NCBI RefSeq assembly: GCF_004336805.1
Contig: NZ_SJXM01000011.1
Coordinates: 47,388 to 111,387 of the forward strand
Reading direction: 5' to 3'
DNA: 64,000 nucleotides
From: Aeromicrobium sp. IC_218
Lineage (GTDB): Bacteria > Actinomycetota > Actinomycetes > Propionibacteriales > Nocardioidaceae
Part shown: one piece after another, positions 16,501-26,075 of the stretch
Layout of the letters: every line of letters starts with the position of its first letter
Position numbering within the stretch: the first letter of the stretch is position 1
The notes under the pieces: model-generated
Told to the model about the DNA's origin: nothing
Databases searched by the model: none
What the model saw: only the letters and a program-made list of their open reading frames with translations
Made by a program: the position numbers and the translations under genes

Positions 16501-16604
16501 GACCACGCCGCCTCAGCCACCGACGCATCAATGGGTTCATCGCGGTGGGCTCGCCAGTCGGGTCTCTCAGCGAACCACCCGGCAGGATCCTTCTCAAGCG
16601 TCAT
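16497..16604 (-). CDS. Small ORF (35 residues) coupled to qatA
   Basis: ATG at 16604 with a GGGAGGG ribosome site seven bases upstream. The peptide begins MTLEKDPAGWFAERPDW and is acidic and tryptophan-rich, with no signal peptide. Its TGA overlaps the favoured qatA GTG as GTGA, the coupling style used elsewhere in this operon. The frame stays open up to 16697, but those upstream starts lack ribosome sites. It may be a genuine small Qat component or a leader peptide that sets qatA translation. Confidence 0.45.
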   Translation of the reverse strand: MTLEKDPAGWFAERPDWRAHRDEPIDASVAEAAWS

Positions 16605-16736
16605 CTCGCCACCCTCCCCTGGGGCGTCGATCAGCCACCGACGAGACCCGACAGAAACAGCCAACCTTGAACTCGGACTCGAGACTATTACACCCACGCG
16701 TTGTACACCTCTGGATATGTGAGGTCAGTCGCGGTG

Positions 16737-17475
16737 ACCCTGTCGCCCTTCGAGGAGTACGCCAGCGACCCGGACATGACCCTCAGCCGCATCACCGAAC
16801 TGCTCGGAGCCCGGCTGACGATCGCGGCGACCCCGAAACAGACCGAACGCCCGCTCCAGCGGAGTCAGGTCCACTGGATGCTCATTTTCCGCTAACGCCG
16901 GCTACGTCACCTGGCGCGACGTCGAGTACCCCGGCACCCACCAGGCGATCATCGACGAGGGCCTTTTTCGGGCCGTCCAGGAGCGGCTGGCGGGCAACCG
17001 TGCGGCTGGGAACCGGGAGCGCAAGCACCCGCATCACCTCGCCGGCTGCCTGTATCGCGGCACCTGCGGCTCACGCATGCTCTACAGCCAGAGCCGCGGG
17101 CCCGACGGGATCGCTACAAGTGGGCCGAGAACGCCATGGAGGGCCTCGTGCCCGCGGACATCGCCCGCGAGAAGCAGGAAGCAGCTGGCCCGACAGTTGG
17201 GCTCCCTTGAGGGTGAACTCGAGGAGCTGGAACGAGCCGGGATCGACACCCACGCGACGCTCGAGGCGGTGCTGGATCTCATCCGACCCTGCGCCGACGT
17301 ACCAGCAGCGCACTGATCCCGACCGCCGCCGGTTCGACCAGGTGTGGTTCAGCCGCATCTAAGTCGACGTCAACCCGGATGAGTCGACGACACACCAGAG
17401 GTCCACGGTGAGCGCAGCGTCTTCGCCGAAACGCTCCAGTCCAGCCGGCAGACGGTCGAACTCAGCCGTCGGCCG
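16737..17475 (+). pseudogene. Large serine recombinase (integrase) remnant, multiply frameshifted
   Basis: The catalytic resolvase domain is missing. What remains, in order: recombinase-domain sequence (PFEEYASDPDMTLSRITELL, then RPLQRSQVHWML), a stop and frameshift near 16892, then GYVTWRDVEYPGTHQAIIDE and a zinc-ribbon fragment CLYRGTCGSRMLYSQSRG. A second shift near 17100 leads to coiled-coil sequence (QLARQLGSLEGELEELERAG), and a third near 17290 to YQQRTDPDRRRFDQVWF, with tail-like sequence (ELSRRPETKEPP) up to about 17475. The order and motifs are those of actinobacterial large serine integrases. It is a non-functional relic at the island's right end. Confidence 0.85.
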
Positions 17476-17483
17476 GAAACGAA

Positions 17484-17517
17484 AGAACCGCCAGGCCCAA
17501 ACGAGCCCGGCGGTTCT
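17484..17517 (-). terminator. Hairpin terminator downstream of tRNA-Ala
   Basis: Nine-bp perfect outer stem (17484-17492 with 17509-17517), a mismatch and three inner pairs. On the minus strand it is followed by TTTCGTTTCC, a usable T-rich tract. It lies about 50 bases after the tRNA 3' end and would end its transcript. Confidence 0.65.
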
Positions 17518-17569
17518 GTCAGCAATCTCGGCACTAGCGATGTCGTGGGTTCCAATGTGAACCCGGTGG

Positions 17570-17642
17570 TGGAGCATAGGGGATTCGAACCCCTGACCTC
17601 TTCCATGCCATGGAAGCGCGCTACCAACTGCGCCAATGCCCC
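17570..17642 (-). tRNA. tRNA-Ala (anticodon GGC)
   Basis: A 73-base cloverleaf reads from 17642 down to 17570, with CCA encoded at 17569-17567. The anticodon loop contains TGGCATG, giving anticodon GGC. The acceptor stem GGGGCAT/ATGCTCC includes the G3-U70 pair that identifies alanine tRNAs. The T arm is GGGGTTCGAATCCCC. The island and its integrase relic abut its 3' end, a common integration arrangement. Confidence 0.97.
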
Positions 17643-17663
17643 GCGATCAACCGAGATGGAACT

Positions 17664-18344
17664 CTACCCGACGCCTCCGGACTCCCCCAAATCGGGGTCC
17701 CGCTCGTCGTCGGACATGACCGGCTCGGGCGGCGTCCAGGAGTTCCACTCCTGGATCCGCCAGGTGCGACCAGGCCCGGCGTAGCGCTCCTCGAGGTACA
17801 CGCTGGCGCAGTTGCTCAGGCCGCTGAACACCTGCCAGTAGCCGGCCGGCAGCCCGACGAACGCGCACGCACCGGTGCGGATCGACGCACCGTGCGAGAC
17901 GACGACGGCGGTCTCGCCGTCGTCCAGCGAGTCGGCGAGCTCGCGCAGCGCCGTGGCGACGCGCTCCCCCGCCTCCTCGTACGTCTCGGCGCCGGGGATG
18001 CGCAACCCGGTGTTCTCGAACATGCCGCGCATCTCCTCGGGCCAGCGCGACCACGCCTGCTTGAGCGTCATGCCCTCGCGCTCGCCGAAGCTGACCTCAC
18101 GCAGGCGCGGGTCGATCTCCAGCTCCACGTCGACGAGGTCGACGAGCGCCTGCGCGGTCGAGCGGGCCCGGTCGAGGTCGGAGGAGATGACGCGCGCGGG
18201 CAACAGGTCGGCCAGCCGGGGCGCGGCGACGCGCGCCTGACGGCGTCCCTCGTCGTCGAGCGGCACGTCGGTCTGGCCCTGGACGCGACCGAGGACGTTC
18301 CACTCGGTGCGCCCGTGGCGCCACAGGACGATCCGCTTGTTCAC
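17664..18344 (-). CDS. Histidine phosphatase family protein (GpgP-like)
   Basis: Phosphoglycerate-mutase-superfamily phosphatase, 226 residues. RHGRTEWN holds the phospho-accepting His near residue 9, and VVSHGASI holds the second catalytic His. The GTG start overlaps the rsfS stop as GTGA. In mycobacteria the gene next to rsfS and nadD is the glucosyl-3-phosphoglycerate phosphatase gpgP (from memory, Rv2419c), so this is probably its orthologue, although substrate cannot be read from sequence. The acidic C-terminal tail after residue 205 looks disordered. It is the last gene of nadD-rsfS-phosphatase. Confidence 0.85.
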   Translation of the reverse strand: MNKRIVLWRHGRTEWNVLGRVQGQTDVPLDDEGRRQARVAAPRLADLLPARVISSDLDRARSTAQALVDLVDVELEIDPRLREVSFGEREGMTLKQAWSRWPEEMRGMFENTGLRIPGAETYEEAGERVATALRELADSLDDGETAVVVSHGASIRTGACAFVGLPAGYWQVFSGLSNCASVYLEERYAGPGRTWRIQEWNSWTPPEPVMSDDERDPDLGESGGVG

Positions 18345-18694
18345 GACAGCGGCACGGTGGGGCAGTCGCCCCAGAGGCGCTCGAGCGAGTAGAAGGCCCG
18401 CTCCTCGGTGTGCTGGACGTGCACGACGACGTCGGCGAAGTCGAGCAGCACCCAGCGCCCTTCGCGGGCGCCCTCACGCCGCACGGGCTTGGCGCCGAGC
18501 TTGAGCAGCGCCTCCTCCACGGCGTCCTGGACGGCGCGGATCTGCGGCTGGTTGGAGCCCGAGCAGACGAGGAAGACGTCGGTGATGACGAGCTGCTCGG
18601 AGACGTCGAGGGCGACGACGTCGGTGGCGCCCTTCTCGACGGCGGCGGCCGCGGCGGCGCGGGTCAGCTCGAGGGCACGGTCGGTGGCGGTCAT
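18341..18694 (-). CDS. rsfS: RsfS ribosomal silencing factor
   Basis: 117-residue RsfS/Iojap protein. It binds ribosomal protein L14 and blocks subunit joining during starvation. The diagnostic core is present: [19 protein letters not shown], then [15 protein letters not shown] and [13 protein letters not shown]. The ATG at 18694 forms an ATGA overlap with nadD, and its stop overlaps the phosphatase start. Much longer upstream frame exists but is antisense-type shadow inside nadD. Confidence 0.95.
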   Translation of the reverse strand: MTATDRALELTRAAAAAAVEKGATDVVALDVSEQLVITDVFLVCSGSNQPQIRAVQDAVEEALLKLGAKPVRREGAREGRWVLLDFADVVVHVQHTEERAFYSLERLWGDCPTVPLS

Positions 18695-19299
18695 GTGTGG
18701 TCTCCGTAGAGCTGGTGCTTCTGGATGTACTGCACGACGCCGTCGGGCACGAGGTACCAGACGGGCTGCCCGCGCTCGGCGCGCTGGCGGCAGTCGGTGG
18801 ACGAGATGGCGAGGGCGGGGACCTCGACGAGGGTGACGCGGTCGTGCGGGAAGCTCTCGATGGCGGCGGCGTCGAGCTCGTGGCCCGGACGCGTGACGCC
18901 GACGAAGTGGGCCAGGTCGAACAGCCCGTCGTGGTCGCGCCAGGTGAGGATCTGCGCCATCGCGTCCGCACCGGTGATGAAGTACAGGTCGGCGTCCGGC
19001 AGCTGCTTCTGCAGGTCGGTCAGGGTGTCGATCGTGTACGTCGGACCGGCCCGGTCGATGTCGACCCGGCTCACCTGGAAGCGCGGGTTGGCGGCCGTCG
19101 CGATGACGGTCATGAGGTAGCGGTGCTCGGCCGGCGAGACCTGACGGTCGCTCTTCTGCCACGGCTGGCCCGTGGGCACGAAGACGACCTGGTCCAGGTC
19201 GAACCATGACTGCACCTCGCTCGCGGCGACGAGGTGGCCGTGGTGGATGGGGTCGAACGTGCCGCCCATCACCCCGATGCGGGCGCGGCGCCCGCTCAC
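18691..19299 (-). CDS. nadD: NadD nicotinate-nucleotide adenylyltransferase
   Basis: Transfers AMP to nicotinate mononucleotide in NAD synthesis, cytosolic. 202 residues, normal for the family. The nucleotidyltransferase motif [12 protein letters not shown] is near residue 12. TGADAM occurs in the middle, and the C-terminal ISST motif continues as ISSTDCR in place of the usual ISSTxIR. It is the first gene of an overlapping nadD-rsfS-phosphatase operon. Confidence 0.95.
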   Translation of the reverse strand: MSGRRARIGVMGGTFDPIHHGHLVAASEVQSWFDLDQVVFVPTGQPWQKSDRQVSPAEHRYLMTVIATAANPRFQVSRVDIDRAGPTYTIDTLTDLQKQLPDADLYFITGADAMAQILTWRDHDGLFDLAHFVGVTRPGHELDAAAIESFPHDRVTLVEVPALAISSTDCRQRAERGQPVWYLVPDGVVQYIQKHQLYGDHT

Positions 19300-19324
19300 G
19301 CGTGCCTCGTCGCGTCCGGCGACA

Positions 19325-19477
19325 TCAGGAGTGTTCGCGGCCCTTGCCGAAGCTCAGCAGGGCGAGCAGCAGGCCGAACAGGATGGCGAGCGCCAGGATG
19401 GCGACGACGACGGGGTCGATGCCGCCGCCGGAGTGCTCGGCGGTCTCGGCGGCGTGCGTGATCAGGGACGACGACAT
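19325..19477 (-). CDS. Small single-pass membrane protein (50 residues)
   Basis: One strongly hydrophobic helix ([19 protein letters not shown], about residues 24-42) is preceded by a polar Ser/Gly-rich N-terminus and followed by a short basic tail. No family name is known to me. It lies 25 bases upstream of nadD in the same direction. The ATG at 19477 is supported by TAGCAT seven bases upstream, implying a leaderless message that may also carry nadD. Confidence 0.65.
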   Translation of the reverse strand: MSSSLITHAAETAEHSGGGIDPVVVAILALAILFGLLLALLSFGKGREHS

Positions 19478-19484
19478 GGCCCCG

Positions 19485-19490
19485 ATGCTA
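19485..19490 (-). promoter_or_regulatory. -10 hexamer TAGCAT, probable leaderless promoter
   Basis: TAGCAT on the minus strand, seven bases before the ATG at 19477; it may drive the small membrane gene and the nadD operon. Confidence 0.5.
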
Positions 19491-19571
19491 TCCCACGCCC
19501 CCGACGTGACCGCCGTCCGCCAGCGGTCTCCGGGTCTGGCGCCCGGACCCGCCCCGGGCGCACGATGGGAC

Positions 19572-20270
19572 ATGGCGACGTTCGCGCTGGTCCACGGCTC
19601 CGGTGACGGCGGGTGGGCCTGGCACCGGGTGCAGCGGGTGCTGCAGGCGCGCGGCCACGTCTCCGTCGCCCCCGACCTGCCGACCGACCGCGAGGACGCG
19701 ACCTGGGACGACTGCGCCGACGCCGTCGTGCGGGCCCTCGACGCGGTGCCGGTCACGGGCGGCGTGGTCGTCGTCGGTCACTCGGCCGGGTCGATGGTCG
19801 TGCCGCTCGTCGCCGCGCGGACGTCCGCGGTGCTGCAGGTCCACGTCGCGGGCCTGGTGCCGCGCGCGGGCGAGACCCCGATCGACTGGTTCGACGCGGT
19901 CGGCTGGGCCGGTGCCGTGGCCGACGCCGCGCGCCAGGACGGCGGCCTCACCGGGCACGCCGACCCGATGGTCGTCTACTACCCCGACGTGCCCCGCGTG
20001 CTCGCGCGTCTGGCGATGGCCCGCGAGCGCCCGACGAGCAGCGCGCTGGCCGAGACGCCGTGGCCGGGTCCGGACGCGTCCCGGGTGCCGGCCCGCTACG
20101 TCGTGACGGCGCTGGACCGGTTCGTCCCGCCCGCCGTGCAGCGCCGGGTCGCGGCCGAGCGGCTGGGCATCAGCGATCCGGACGTCGTCCGGTCCGGTCA
20201 CTGCGCCGCCCTCGCGGCCCCGGACGCGCTGACCGCGGTGCTCGACCGCGCGGTGCGCGAGCTGGTCTAG
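19572..20270 (+). CDS. Alpha/beta hydrolase
   Basis: 232-residue alpha/beta-hydrolase-fold protein. The oxyanion-hole strand [12 protein letters not shown] lies at the start, the nucleophile elbow is GHSAG (Ser about 74), and a C-terminal SGHCAAL supplies the likely catalytic His. It resembles small salicylate-esterase-like hydrolases (EstC/MES type). Substrate unknown. The ATG at 19572 follows a weak CACGAT hexamer by five bases. Its TAG is shared, on the opposite strand, with that of proA in the palindrome CTAG. Confidence 0.82.
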   Translation: MATFALVHGSGDGGWAWHRVQRVLQARGHVSVAPDLPTDREDATWDDCADAVVRALDAVPVTGGVVVVGHSAGSMVVPLVAARTSAVLQVHVAGLVPRAGETPIDWFDAVGWAGAVADAARQDGGLTGHADPMVVYYPDVPRVLARLAMARERPTSSALAETPWPGPDASRVPARYVVTALDRFVPPAVQRRVAAERLGISDPDVVRSGHCAALAAPDALTAVLDRAVRELV

Positions 20271-21514
20271 CGGATCTGCCCGGTGCCGGTGACGACGTAG
20301 GTGGTGGTCGTCATCTCGGGCAGGCCCATCGGGCCCCGCGCGTGCAGCTTCTGCGTGGAGATGCCGATCTCGGCGCCGAAGCCGAACTCGCCGCCGTCGG
20401 TGAAGCGGGTCGAGGCGTTGACCATGACCGCGGCCGCGTCGACGCCCAGCGTGAACCGCTGGGCCGCCTCCATCGACGACGTGACGATCGCCTCGGTGTG
20501 GCCGGTCGAGTAGCGCCGGACGTGGTCCAGCGCGTCGTCGAGGCTGTCGACCACGCGGGCGGAGATCTCGAGCGCCAGGAACTCGGTGTCGAAGTCGTCG
20601 TCGGTGACGGGCACGACGGCCGGGTCGACGGCGGCGAAGGCGGCGTCGCCGTGCACCAGCACGTCGCGCTCGCGCAGCGCCTTCACCACGCGGGGCACGA
20701 AGGCGTCGGCGACGGCCTTGTGCACGAGCAGGGACTCGGCGCTGTTGCAGACGCTCGTGCGATGGGTCTTGGAGTTCAGGACGATGTCCATGGCCATGTC
20801 GAGGTCGGCGTCCGCGTCGACGTACACGTGGACGTTGCCGGCGCCGGTCTCGATCGTCGGCACGGTGGCGTTGTCGACGACCTCGCGGATGAGTCCCGCT
20901 CCCCCGCGCGGGATGACCAGGTCGACAAGCCCACGGGCCTGCATGAGCGCCCGCGCCGTGGAGCGGTCGTCGGCCGGGACGAGCTGCACGACGTCGGCGG
21001 GCAGCCCGGCACGCTCGGCCGCCTCGCGCAGCACCGCGACGATGGCCGCGTTGGAGCGCGCCGCCGAGCCCGAGCCCCGCAGCAGCACCGCGTTGCCGGA
21101 CTTGGCGCAGATGGCGGCCGCGTCGGCGGTGACGTTGGGCCGCGCCTCGTAGATGATCCCGATGACGCCGAGCGGCACGCGCACCTGGCGCAGCTGCAGG
21201 CCGTTGGGCAGCGTGGAGCCGCGCACGACCTCCCCGACCGGGTCGGGGAGCGCCACGACGGTGCGCAGGCCGTCGGCCATCGCGGCGACCCGGGACGCGT
21301 CGAGGGTCAGCCGGTCGACGAGGTGCTGGGCGGTGCCGGACGCCCGCGCCGCCTCGACGTCCTGGGCGTTGGCGGCGAGCACGTCGTCGGAGCGCTCGAC
21401 CAGCAGATCGGCCATCGCGGTGAGCGCCCGGTCCTTCACGGCGCCGCTCGTCGCGGCGAGCGCGCGGGCGGCCACGCGGGAGCGGCGGGCCAGGTCGTGC
21501 ACGAGGTCGTCCAT
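20267..21514 (-). CDS. proA: ProA gamma-glutamyl phosphate reductase
   Basis: NADPH-dependent reductase converting glutamyl-5-phosphate to glutamate-5-semialdehyde in proline synthesis. 415 residues, family-typical. Visible features are the cofactor region ([13 protein letters not shown]), the catalytic Cys in [11 protein letters not shown], and the [17 protein letters not shown] ending motif. The ATG at 21514 is preferred to 21523 because TAGAAT lies seven bases before it. The partner kinase proB is nearby on the same strand but separated by an oppositely oriented FUSC gene. Confidence 0.97.
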   Translation of the reverse strand: MDDLVHDLARRSRVAARALAATSGAVKDRALTAMADLLVERSDDVLAANAQDVEAARASGTAQHLVDRLTLDASRVAAMADGLRTVVALPDPVGEVVRGSTLPNGLQLRQVRVPLGVIGIIYEARPNVTADAAAICAKSGNAVLLRGSGSAARSNAAIVAVLREAAERAGLPADVVQLVPADDRSTARALMQARGLVDLVIPRGGAGLIREVVDNATVPTIETGAGNVHVYVDADADLDMAMDIVLNSKTHRTSVCNSAESLLVHKAVADAFVPRVVKALRERDVLVHGDAAFAAVDPAVVPVTDDDFDTEFLALEISARVVDSLDDALDHVRRYSTGHTEAIVTSSMEAAQRFTLGVDAAAVMVNASTRFTDGGEFGFGAEIGISTQKLHARGPMGLPEMTTTTYVVTGTGQIR

Positions 21515-21521
21515 GGCCCGC

Positions 21522-21527
21522 ATTCTA
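21522..21527 (-). promoter_or_regulatory. -10 hexamer TAGAAT, probable leaderless promoter of proA
   Basis: TAGAAT seven bases before the proA ATG at 21514. It overlaps the alternative ATG at 21523 and so argues for the shorter start. Confidence 0.55.
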
Positions 21528-21557
21528 GGCAGCCGCGCCGCCTCGCGGTCGCCGCCG

Positions 21558-21563
21558 TAGCAT
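21558..21563 (+). promoter_or_regulatory. -10 hexamer TAGCAT, probable leaderless promoter
   Basis: TAGCAT six bases before the GTG at 21570 of the FUSC gene, divergent from the proA promoter 30 bases away. Confidence 0.5.
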
Positions 21564-21569
21564 CGACGG

Positions 21570-22604
21570 GTGCCCCTCCCCGACCGGTTCCGCCAGCTCG
21601 GGCGCGACCTGGTCGCCTTCGGCCCCCACGCGGACGCCCACTGGGTCGCGCTGCGGGCCGGCCTCACGCTGGCCGTGCCGCTGGTGCTGCTGTGGGCGGT
21701 CGACCGTCTCGACCTCGCCCTCGCCGCGACGTTCGGGGCGTTCACCGCGCTGTACGGGCGCACCCACAGCCACCGCTCGCGCACCGCGATGCAGGCCACG
21801 GCGGGCGTCGTGCTCGTCGCGGCGGTGGGGCTCGGCACCGCCGTCGGCACCAGCGAGCACCGGGCGTGGCTGTCGGTGGCCGCGATGGTGCTGGTCGCGG
21901 CCCTCGCTCCCGTCGTGTCGCGGGCCTGCGCCTGGCACCCGCCCGGTGCGCTGTTCCCGGTCTTCGCGGTCGGCGCCACGTCGGCCCACCCGAGCACCGC
22001 GCACGACGTCGTCCTGGCGGTGCTGGTCAGCGCCGCCACGGCCGTCCTGGCCCTGGTGGTCGGACGTGTGGGGCTGCTGCACGGACCGCACCGGCCGGAG
22101 CCGTGGGGCGTCGACCTGCGCGGCACCCTCGCGTCCCGACGCACCCGCACGGACGTGGCCGTCACCGCGCTCGCGGTGGGGACGGCGGCCGTCCTGGCCA
22201 CCGCGCTCGACCTCGGGCACGCCTACTGGGCGGCGGTGGGTGCCGCCGCGGCGACGTCCGGACCGACGGCCGGGGCGCGCGTGTCGCGGGCCGTGCAGCG
22301 GTCGGTCGGCACCCTCGCCGGTGTCGTGGTCGCGGCCGGGCTGCTGGCGCTCGAGCCGTCGGCGCTGGTCTCGATCGTGCTGGCGATCGCGCTGCAGGTG
22401 GTCGCCGAGCTGCTCGTGGGGCGCAACTACGCGCTCGCCCTCGTGGCCGTCACTCCCCTGGCGCTGCTGATGGTGCACCTGGCCGCTCCGAGCACGACCG
22501 CGGAGCTGGTCGGCGACCGGGTCGTCGACACCGTGCTGGGGGCCGGCGTCGGCACCCTGGTGGTCGTGGCCGCGGCGCTGCTGGCGCGCCGGCGCCGGGC
22601 CTAG
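21570..22604 (+). CDS. FUSC-family (aromatic acid exporter-like) membrane protein
   Basis: 344 residues with about ten hydrophobic segments arranged as two similar halves around a short cytosolic section (about residues 170-195, HRPEPWGVD followed by basic residues). The repeated pattern, with [15 protein letters not shown] in the second half and the basic [12 protein letters not shown] loop, is typical of FUSC/YccC-type membrane proteins, related to efflux of aromatic acids. Substrate unknown. It separates proA from proB and faces proB, their TAG stops sharing one CTAG. Confidence 0.72.
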   Translation: MPLPDRFRQLGRDLVAFGPHADAHWVALRAGLTLAVPLVLLWAVDRLDLALAATFGAFTALYGRTHSHRSRTAMQATAGVVLVAAVGLGTAVGTSEHRAWLSVAAMVLVAALAPVVSRACAWHPPGALFPVFAVGATSAHPSTAHDVVLAVLVSAATAVLALVVGRVGLLHGPHRPEPWGVDLRGTLASRRTRTDVAVTALAVGTAAVLATALDLGHAYWAAVGAAAATSGPTAGARVSRAVQRSVGTLAGVVVAAGLLALEPSALVSIVLAIALQVVAELLVGRNYALALVAVTPLALLMVHLAAPSTTAELVGDRVVDTVLGAGVGTLVVVAAALLARRRRA

Positions 22605-23695
22605 GGCAGCAGGACGACGAGGTCGTCGCGATGGACGAGCTCACGCTCGTACTCGGCGCCGAGCTCGTCGACGATCTGCGGGGTCGAGCGACCCAGCATC
22701 GCGGGGACGTCGTCGCTGTCGAAGCCGACCAGCCCGCGGGCCACCACGTGGCCGGACGGGTCGACGAGGTCGACCGGGTCGCCGGCACCGAACGAGCCGG
22801 TCACCCGCGTGACGCCGGCGGCCAGCAGCGACGCCTGCCGCTCGGTGATGGCGCGCACCGCGCCGTCGTCCAGGTGCAGCGCGCCCTGCGTCTCGCTCGC
22901 GTGCGCCAGCCACAGCAGGCGCGTGGGACGACGCCGGCCAGTGGGGTGGAAGCGGGTGCCGACGTCCTCGCCGCGCAGCGCCGCGTCGGCCCGGCGGGCG
23001 TCGGTGAGCGTGACGGCGATGCCGGCGGTCGTGGCGATGCGCGCCGCCTCGAGCTTGGTCACCATGCCGCCGGTGCCGACCTTCGACTCGCTGGGCCGCG
23101 TGACGTCGATGCCCCCCAGCTCGTTGAACGAGCGCACCTCGGGGATGCGCCGAGCGCCCGGACGCGACGGCGGGCCGTCGTACAGGGCGTCGACGTCGGA
23201 GAGCAGCAGCAGCCGGTCGGCGTGCACCAGGTGCGCCACCAGCGCGGCCAGTCGGTCGTTGTCGCCGAACCGGATCTCGCTCGTCGCCACGGTGTCGTTC
23301 TCGTTGACCACCGGCACCGCGCCGAGCTCGAGCAGCTTGGCGAAGGTCTGGTACGCGTTGCGGTAGCGGCCACGCCGGGTGACGTCCTCGACCGTGAGCA
23401 GCACCTGGCCCGTGGTGAGCCCGTGCTGGGCGAAGCGGGCGGTGTAGCGCGCCACGAGACGGCCCTGGCCGACGCTGGCCGCCGCCTGCTGGGTGGCCAG
23501 GTCACGCGGCCGGGCGGCCAGGCCCAGCGGGGCGAGGCCCGCGGCGATGGCGCCCGAGCTCACCAGGACCACCTCGTCGCCGCGCAGCGTCGCCTCGGCG
23601 AGGGTGTCGACGAGCGCGTTGAGCCGCTCCGGGTCCAGTCCCCCGTCGACGGTCGTCAGCGACGACGACCCCACCTTGACGACGACGCGGCTCAC
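22601..23695 (-). CDS. proB: ProB glutamate 5-kinase
   Basis: First enzyme of proline synthesis, phosphorylating glutamate. The 364-residue protein has an amino-acid-kinase domain ([11 protein letters not shown] at the start, [26 protein letters not shown] and [12 protein letters not shown]) and a C-terminal PUA domain from about residue 280. The PUA domain commonly takes part in feedback regulation. Its ATG overlaps the obgE stop by four bases. Confidence 0.97.
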   Translation of the reverse strand: MSRVVVKVGSSSLTTVDGGLDPERLNALVDTLAEATLRGDEVVLVSSGAIAAGLAPLGLAARPRDLATQQAAASVGQGRLVARYTARFAQHGLTTGQVLLTVEDVTRRGRYRNAYQTFAKLLELGAVPVVNENDTVATSEIRFGDNDRLAALVAHLVHADRLLLLSDVDALYDGPPSRPGARRIPEVRSFNELGGIDVTRPSESKVGTGGMVTKLEAARIATTAGIAVTLTDARRADAALRGEDVGTRFHPTGRRRPTRLLWLAHASETQGALHLDDGAVRAITERQASLLAAGVTRVTGSFGAGDPVDLVDPSGHVVARGLVGFDSDDVPAMLGRSTPQIVDELGAEYERELVHRDDLVVLLP

Positions 23696-25311
23696 CGCTG
23701 GTCGTCTCCCTGCTCGGCGTCCACCTCGTCCTCGTCGTCGCCGATCTCGAAGACCTGGACGCCGTCGTACTCGTCGAAGGTCGACCAGTCGTCCGAGGAC
23801 GCCTGCTCACCGTCGGCGTCCTCGTCGTCCGCGAACGGGCTGACGTACTCGGGCGGCTCCTCGCCGCGCTCGCGCGCGTCGCGGGCGGCGATCTCCCAGG
23901 CCCGGCGGGCCAGCAGCTCCTCGCGGCGCTCCCGGTTGGTGCGCCGGGTCGCGGGGTCGAGGCGCAGGTCCTCGCCGCGACGGCCGAGCAGCTCGGCGCC
24001 GGCGACGTTCTGCGGGTCGAAGTCGAAGACGACCGCGTTCGCCTCCTCGCCGATGACGACGTCGTCGCCCGCCTCGGCGCCCAGCTCGAGCAGACGCTGC
24101 TCGACGCCCAGGCGGTTGAGCCGGTCGGCCAGGAAGCCGACGGCCTCGTCGTTCCCGAAGTCGGTCTGGCGCACCCAGCGGGTCGGCTTCTCGCCGCGGA
24201 CGAGCCACTGCCCGCCCTTGTGCTCGATCGTGAACTCGTCGCCTACGCCGGCCTCGGCCTGCGGACGCAGCACGATGCGGGTCGCCTCGACCTGCGGCTT
24301 CTTGGCCCGCTCGGCCTCGACGATCGCGGCCATGGCGAACGACAGCTCGCGCAGGCCCTGGTGGCTGGCCGCGGAGACCTCGAAGACGCGCAGGCCACGA
24401 GCGACCAGGTCGTCGCGCACGAAGCCGGCGATCTCGGCGGCGTCGGGGACGTCGGTCTTGTTGAGCGCGACCAGCCGCGGACGGTCCTCGAGGCCGCCGT
24501 AGCGCGACAGCTCGCGCTCGATGACGTCCAGGTCGGTCAGCGGGTCGCGGCCGGGCTCGACCGTGGCGCAGTCGATGACGTGGACGAGCGCCGCGCAGCG
24601 CTCCACGTGGCGCAGGAAGTCGTGGCCCAGGCCGCGTCCCTCGCTCGCGCCCTCGATGAGGCCGGGCACGTCGGCGACGGTGAACGTGGTGGAGCCGGCC
24701 GTGACGACGCCGAGGTTGGGCACCAGCGTCGTGAACGGGTAGTCGGCGATCTTCGGCCGGGCCCGCGAGAGGGCAGCGATGAGGCTCGACTTGCCCGCCG
24801 ACGGGAAGCCGACCAGGCCGATGTCGGCGACGACCTTGAGCTCGAGGACGATCGTGCGCTCCTCGCCCGGCTCGCCCATGAGGGCGAAGCCCGGCGCCCG
24901 GCGCTTGCTCGAGGCCAGGGCGGCGTTGCCCAGGCCTCCGCGACCGCCGGCCGCGATGACCATCTCGGTGCCGACGCCCACGAGGTCGGCGAGCACCTCG
25001 CCGTCCTGCGTCGAGACCACCGTGCCGTCGGGGACGTTCAGCACCAGGTCGTCGCCGTTGGCGCCCGACCGGTTGCTGCCCGCGCCGTGCCCGCCGCGAC
25101 CGGCGCGACGGTGCGGCTCGTGGTGGTAGTCGACCAGCGTCGTGACGTCCTGGGTGACGCGCAGGATGACGCTGCCGCCGTGGCCGCCGTTGCCGCCGTC
25201 AGGACCACCGAGCGGCTTGAACTTCTCTCGGTGGACGGACGCGATGCCGTTGCCGCCCGCACCGGCGGCGACGTGCAACGTCACGCGGTCCACGAACGTG
25301 GGGATGGCCAC
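23692..25311 (-). CDS. obgE: ObgE/CgtA GTPase
   Basis: Ribosome-associated GTPase involved in large-subunit assembly and stress signalling. The order is a glycine-rich Obg domain (residues 1-158), a G domain with GFPSAGKSS (P-loop near 168), [10 protein letters not shown] and NKTD, and an OCT domain. An acidic C-terminal extension rich in Asp and Glu follows. At 539 residues it is longer than the E. coli protein mainly because of that tail, which actinobacterial Obg proteins often have. It follows rpmA after a hairpin at 25353-25377 and overlaps proB. Confidence 0.97.
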   Translation of the reverse strand: MAIPTFVDRVTLHVAAGAGGNGIASVHREKFKPLGGPDGGNGGHGGSVILRVTQDVTTLVDYHHEPHRRAGRGGHGAGSNRSGANGDDLVLNVPDGTVVSTQDGEVLADLVGVGTEMVIAAGGRGGLGNAALASSKRRAPGFALMGEPGEERTIVLELKVVADIGLVGFPSAGKSSLIAALSRARPKIADYPFTTLVPNLGVVTAGSTTFTVADVPGLIEGASEGRGLGHDFLRHVERCAALVHVIDCATVEPGRDPLTDLDVIERELSRYGGLEDRPRLVALNKTDVPDAAEIAGFVRDDLVARGLRVFEVSAASHQGLRELSFAMAAIVEAERAKKPQVEATRIVLRPQAEAGVGDEFTIEHKGGQWLVRGEKPTRWVRQTDFGNDEAVGFLADRLNRLGVEQRLLELGAEAGDDVVIGEEANAVVFDFDPQNVAGAELLGRRGEDLRLDPATRRTNRERREELLARRAWEIAARDARERGEEPPEYVSPFADDEDADGEQASSDDWSTFDEYDGVQVFEIGDDEDEVDAEQGDDQR

Positions 25312-25352
25312 GACTGAGCTCCTCGAACGAAAGGGGGTGGGAAAAGGAAAGA

Positions 25353-25377
25353 GGCAGCCCGCGTGGTGCGGACTGCC
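25353..25377 (-). terminator. Hairpin with T-rich tract between rpmA and obgE
   Basis: Ten-position stem with one mismatch (25353-25362 with 25368-25377) and a five-base loop. On the minus strand it is followed by CTCTTTCCTTTTCC. It likely attenuates rplU-rpmA transcription before obgE. Confidence 0.65.
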
Positions 25378-25401
25378 CCTTCCGAGGTCACGTGCGCCGG
25401 A

Positions 25402-25659
25402 CTAGAGCTCCGACGGGACGATGTTGACGACCTTGCGGCCGCGACGCGAGCCGAACTCGACCGCACCGGCGGCGAGGGCGAACAGCGTGTCGTCGCCACC
25501 ACGGCCGACGTTGGTGCCGGGGTGGAAGTGCGTGCCGCGCTGGCGGACGATGATCTCACCGGCGCTGACGACCTGGCCGCCGAAGCGCTTCACGCCGAGG
25601 CGCTGGGCATTGGAGTCGCGGCCGTTCTTGGTGGAGGCGGCGCCCTTCTTGTGTGCCAT
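25402..25659 (-). CDS. rpmA: Ribosomal protein bL27
   Basis: 85 residues beginning [20 protein letters not shown], the conserved N-terminus reaching the peptidyl-transferase centre, followed by [10 protein letters not shown] and [20 protein letters not shown]. No cleavable leader precedes the AHKKG start, unlike Firmicutes L27. It lies 11 bases after rplU. Confidence 0.98.
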   Translation of the reverse strand: MAHKKGAASTKNGRDSNAQRLGVKRFGGQVVSAGEIIVRQRGTHFHPGTNVGRGGDDTLFALAAGAVEFGSRRGRKVVNIVPSEL

Positions 25660-25670
25660 CTTCTAAGCCC

Positions 25671-25982
25671 CTACTTCTCGATCCCGGTGATCTTCACCTG
25701 GGTGTACTTCTGACGGTGACCCTGGCGCTTCTTGTAGCCGGTCTTGTTCTTGTACTTCTGGATGATGATCTTCGGGCCCTTGGTGCCACCGAGGACCTCG
25801 GCCGTCACGGTCAGCTTGGCGAGCGCGTCAGCGTCCGACGTGACGGCGTCGCCGTCGACCAGCAGCACGGCGGGCAGCGTCAGGGTGTCGCCCTCGGACG
25901 CGCGGACCTTGTCGATCTCGATGACGTCACCGACGGAGACCTTCTGCTGGCCGCCGCCACTGCGCACGATTGCGTACACCAC
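25671..25982 (-). CDS. rplU: Ribosomal protein bL21
   Basis: 103 residues beginning [15 protein letters not shown], with the family's C-terminal [14 protein letters not shown] and YTQVKITGI segments. Two adjacent GTG codons (25982, 25979) are possible starts; GAGGA lies five to six bases before the first. It opens the rplU-rpmA pair behind rne. Confidence 0.97.
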   Translation of the reverse strand: MVYAIVRSGGGQQKVSVGDVIEIDKVRASEGDTLTLPAVLLVDGDAVTSDADALAKLTVTAEVLGGTKGPKIIIQKYKNKTGYKKRQGHRQKYTQVKITGIEK

Positions 25983-26075
25983 GGGATTCCTCACTGTGTC
26001 AAAGCGTTCAGGTCGCGGTCCGGCGGAGCCGGGCTCGCGAGGACGGTGCTGCGAAAGGCGCACCGAGGGTCAAGT

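Larger units (their letters stand above)
3150..17475. mobile_element. Defence island bounded by decayed serine-recombinase genes
   Basis: This block interrupts otherwise compact housekeeping DNA. It is visibly less GC-rich and less third-position-GC-biased than its flanks. Both edges carry broken serine-recombinase coding sequence, and the right edge abuts the 3' end of tRNA-Ala. All intact genes inside are on the minus strand and include qatABCD, apeA, and a nuclease/methylase-like plus HsdS-like module. These features fit an integrated element that has lost its integration machinery and become fixed. Exact junctions are inferred. Confidence 0.7.

Noticed and set aside
16605..16697. Longer 66-codon version of the small ORF before qatA
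   Set aside because: The upstream ATG has no ribosome site, while the internal ATG at 16604 has GGGAGGG at good spacing.
17545..17784. Open frame containing GFEPLTSSMPWKR
   Set aside because: This is the antisense translation of tRNA-Ala, a well-known false gene; it has no independent support.
19613..24502. A 1,629-codon open frame on the plus strand
   Set aside because: It runs through the hydrolase and FUSC genes in the wrong frame and antisense to proA, proB and obgE. Its composition is Arg/Gly/Ala shadow typical of high-GC DNA.
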